From Gemmatimonadaceae bacterium (GTDB lineage Bacteria; Gemmatimonadota; Gemmatimonadetes; Gemmatimonadales; Gemmatimonadaceae): DNA of 64,000 nt. Positions within the stretch are counted from its first letter, which is position 1, and each line of letters starts with the position of its first letter. The translations under genes were made by a program, and so were the position numbers. Below are positions 62,752 to 64,000 of this stretch, piece by piece. The DNA is taken from positions 62,001 through 126,000 of the forward strand of contig JBBJNV010000006.1 in the NCBI GenBank assembly GCA_037721215.1, written 5' to 3'. The notes below the pieces were generated by a model, which was not told the origin of the DNA, searched no databases, and worked only from the letters and a program-made list of their open reading frames with translations.

Positions 62752-64000
62752 CTAGAGTCCTTCCAGCAGCGCGTCATTGTTGGAAGTGGCCGCGATGCGC
62801 TTGATGAGCCATTCCATCGCCGACGAAGAAGGCATTTGCTGAAGTCCGCGTCTGAGCGTGTACACATGCTCGAGCTGCTCGGGCCTGAAGAGCTTGTCCT
62901 CGCGACGGGTCCCACTGACCGCGACATCGATGGCGGGGAAAATCCGCTTCTCGGCGAGCGACCTGTCGAGCTTGATCTCACAGTTGCCGGTACCCTTGAA
63001 TTCCTCGAAGATCACGTCATCCATCCTCGAGCCGGTCTCGACCAGTGCGGTCGCGATGATGGTGAGCGATCCACCGCCATGCTCCGGAGCGACAGACCGC
63101 GCCGAACCGAAGAAGGCCTTGGGTTTTGCCATTGCCGATGAATCGAGTCCGCCGCTGAGCGTGCGACCCGTTCCCCGTTCGACAGTATTGTATGCACGAG
63201 CCATACGGGTGATGGAGTCGAGGACAATGACCACGTCCTTGCCGAGTTCTACCATTCTGCGGGCGCGCTCGAGAACCATCTCGGTCACGTCGGTGTGCCG
63301 GGCAGCCGGCATGTCGAAGCTCGACGCCACCACTTCGCCGTAACCCCACGTGATCATTTCGCTCACTTCCTCGGGGCGTTCGTCCACGAGCAGCACCAGC
63401 AGAACTGCCTCCGGATGATTGACGGCGACTCCCTCGACTATGGCCTGAAGCAGCATCGTCTTGCCGGCCCGTGCCGGAGCGACAATCAATGCCCGCTGGC
63501 CATATCCAATAGGTGCTATAAGATCAATCGCGCGTCGCGTGAGCTCCGGGCCGCTCTTCGCGGGACGGCCCGTCTCGAGCTTCAGCTTGCGTTCGGGATA
63601 CGACGCCGTGAGGGCGCCGAAATCAGGGCGGCGGGCTGCAAGCGTGGGATCACCGCCATTGATCTGGGTGATCTCGGCGATCACGGTACGGCCGCGGGGA
63701 TCGCGGCCCGTCGTCGCGAACACAGCGTCGCCGCGTCTCAGATTGTACTGCTTCGAGACATGAGGAGGGACGTACGCATCGGAGGGATCCGTGAGGTAGC
63801 TGTTGGCGGCACGGCGGACAAATCCTCCGTCCCGCGATGCTTCGTACCAGCCCGTCGTCTCGCCATCGGGCACGATGGGCCCCATCGCCTGGCGGGGAGG
63901 CTGTTCACGGTGCGCAGGCCGGTTTGTATTGGCGCTGTTGCTGCCGTTGCTGTTGTTGTTACTGCGCCCGCGACCGCGCGGATTGCGTTGATTGCGGCGC
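62752..64000 (-). CDS. rho: Transcription termination factor Rho, C-terminal part (start beyond the window)
   Basis: The frame has no stop up to the right edge, so the N-terminus is missing. Visible: an Arg/Asn/Gly/Ser-rich stretch (RGRGRSNNNSNGSN) in the last 115 bp, then the RNA-binding domain (RRAANSYLTDPSDAYVPPHV, NLRRGDAVFATTGR) and the ATPase: IAPIGYGQRALIVAPARAGKT (Walker A), VLLVDERPEEVSEM, VIVLDSITRMARAYNT and the R-loop region GGLDSSAMAKPKAFFGSAR. The C-terminus is complete. Rho unwinds RNA to end transcription. The stretch before the RNA-binding domain is unlike E. coli Rho and resembles the disordered inserts in some phyla. Confidence 0.95.
   Translation of the reverse strand, partial: RRNQRNPRGRGRSNNNSNGSNSANTNRPAHREQPPRQAMGPIVPDGETTGWYEASRDGGFVRRAANSYLTDPSDAYVPPHVSKQYNLRRGDAVFATTGRDPRGRTVIAEITQINGGDPTLAARRPDFGALTASYPERKLKLETGRPAKSGPELTRRAIDLIAPIGYGQRALIVAPARAGKTMLLQAIVEGVAVNHPEAVLLVLLVDERPEEVSEMITWGYGEVVASSFDMPAARHTDVTEMVLERARRMVELGKDVVIVLDSITRMARAYNTVERGTGRTLSGGLDSSAMAKPKAFFGSARSVAPEHGGGSLTIIATALVETGSRMDDVIFEEFKGTGNCEIKLDRSLAEKRIFPAIDVAVSGTRREDKLFRPEQLEHVYTLRRGLQQMPSSSAMEWLIKRIAATSNNDALLEGL

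Noticed and set aside
1-64000. tRNA, rRNA, integrase, transposase or defence genes
   Set aside because: None was recognised on either strand; gene content is uniform chromosomal core and transport.

Overview
This 64 kb window is a high-GC bacterial chromosome segment, densely packed with genes and containing no prophage, insertion sequence, CRISPR array, rRNA or tRNA that I could recognise. The gene set points to a diderm, aerobic heterotroph: TamA/TamB outer-membrane assembly, a TCA-cycle 2-oxoglutarate dehydrogenase E1, VLCAD-like acyl-CoA dehydrogenase, many GTG starts, and Rho with an Arg/Asn-rich N-terminal segment. Gemmatimonadota (or a close relative) fits best. That is an inference from protein flavour, not a database result.

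Layout. 1-12.7 kb is mixed housekeeping: the tail of a DinB-like gene, a membrane histidine kinase, a secreted M28 peptidase, NAD(P)H-hydrate repair (nnrD), a histidine phosphatase, a secreted repeat protein, AlkA-type glycosylase, YjbQ with a small unknown protein, DUF6526, SufE, OsmC, RecQ and a THUMP RNA methyltransferase. 13.0-23.4 kb is a signalling island: a soluble 2123-residue kinase with ten 92-residue HAMP repeats, GAF, kinase core and three receivers; then CheR, CheB and a receiver-kinase, coupled by overlaps; then a glycine-zipper lipoprotein, a clear terminator and a degenerate receiver protein. 23.4-34.8 kb carries a MOSC protein, sucA, a secreted PIG-L deacetylase, an iron-type ABC importer and a MATE exporter.

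34.8-38.2 kb is the most interesting part. A three-gene minus-strand operon encodes an outer-membrane barrel, a Tat-exported two-domain multicopper oxidase and a ZIP metal transporter fused to an extra extracytoplasmic beta domain. It sits behind a sigma70-like promoter whose -10 is buried in a perfect 22-bp palindrome of DtxR/MntR type. This looks like a metalloregulated oxidise-and-transport system.

38.2-43.9 kb is a translationally coupled BMP/nucleoside ABC importer (four genes) ending in an MFS transporter. 44.0-47.5 kb is the complete nadB-nadA-nadC pathway from aspartate to nicotinate mononucleotide. 47.5-55.8 kb holds a SRPBCC-like membrane protein that runs antisense into an acyl-CoA dehydrogenase, a two-helix membrane protein, a YyaL-type thioredoxin-fold protein, a repeat-rich 319-bp divergent intergenic region, an M20 dipeptidase and a DUF4173 membrane protein. 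55.9-64.0 kb reads leftwards as rho, tamA-like and tamB-like genes; rho runs off the right edge.
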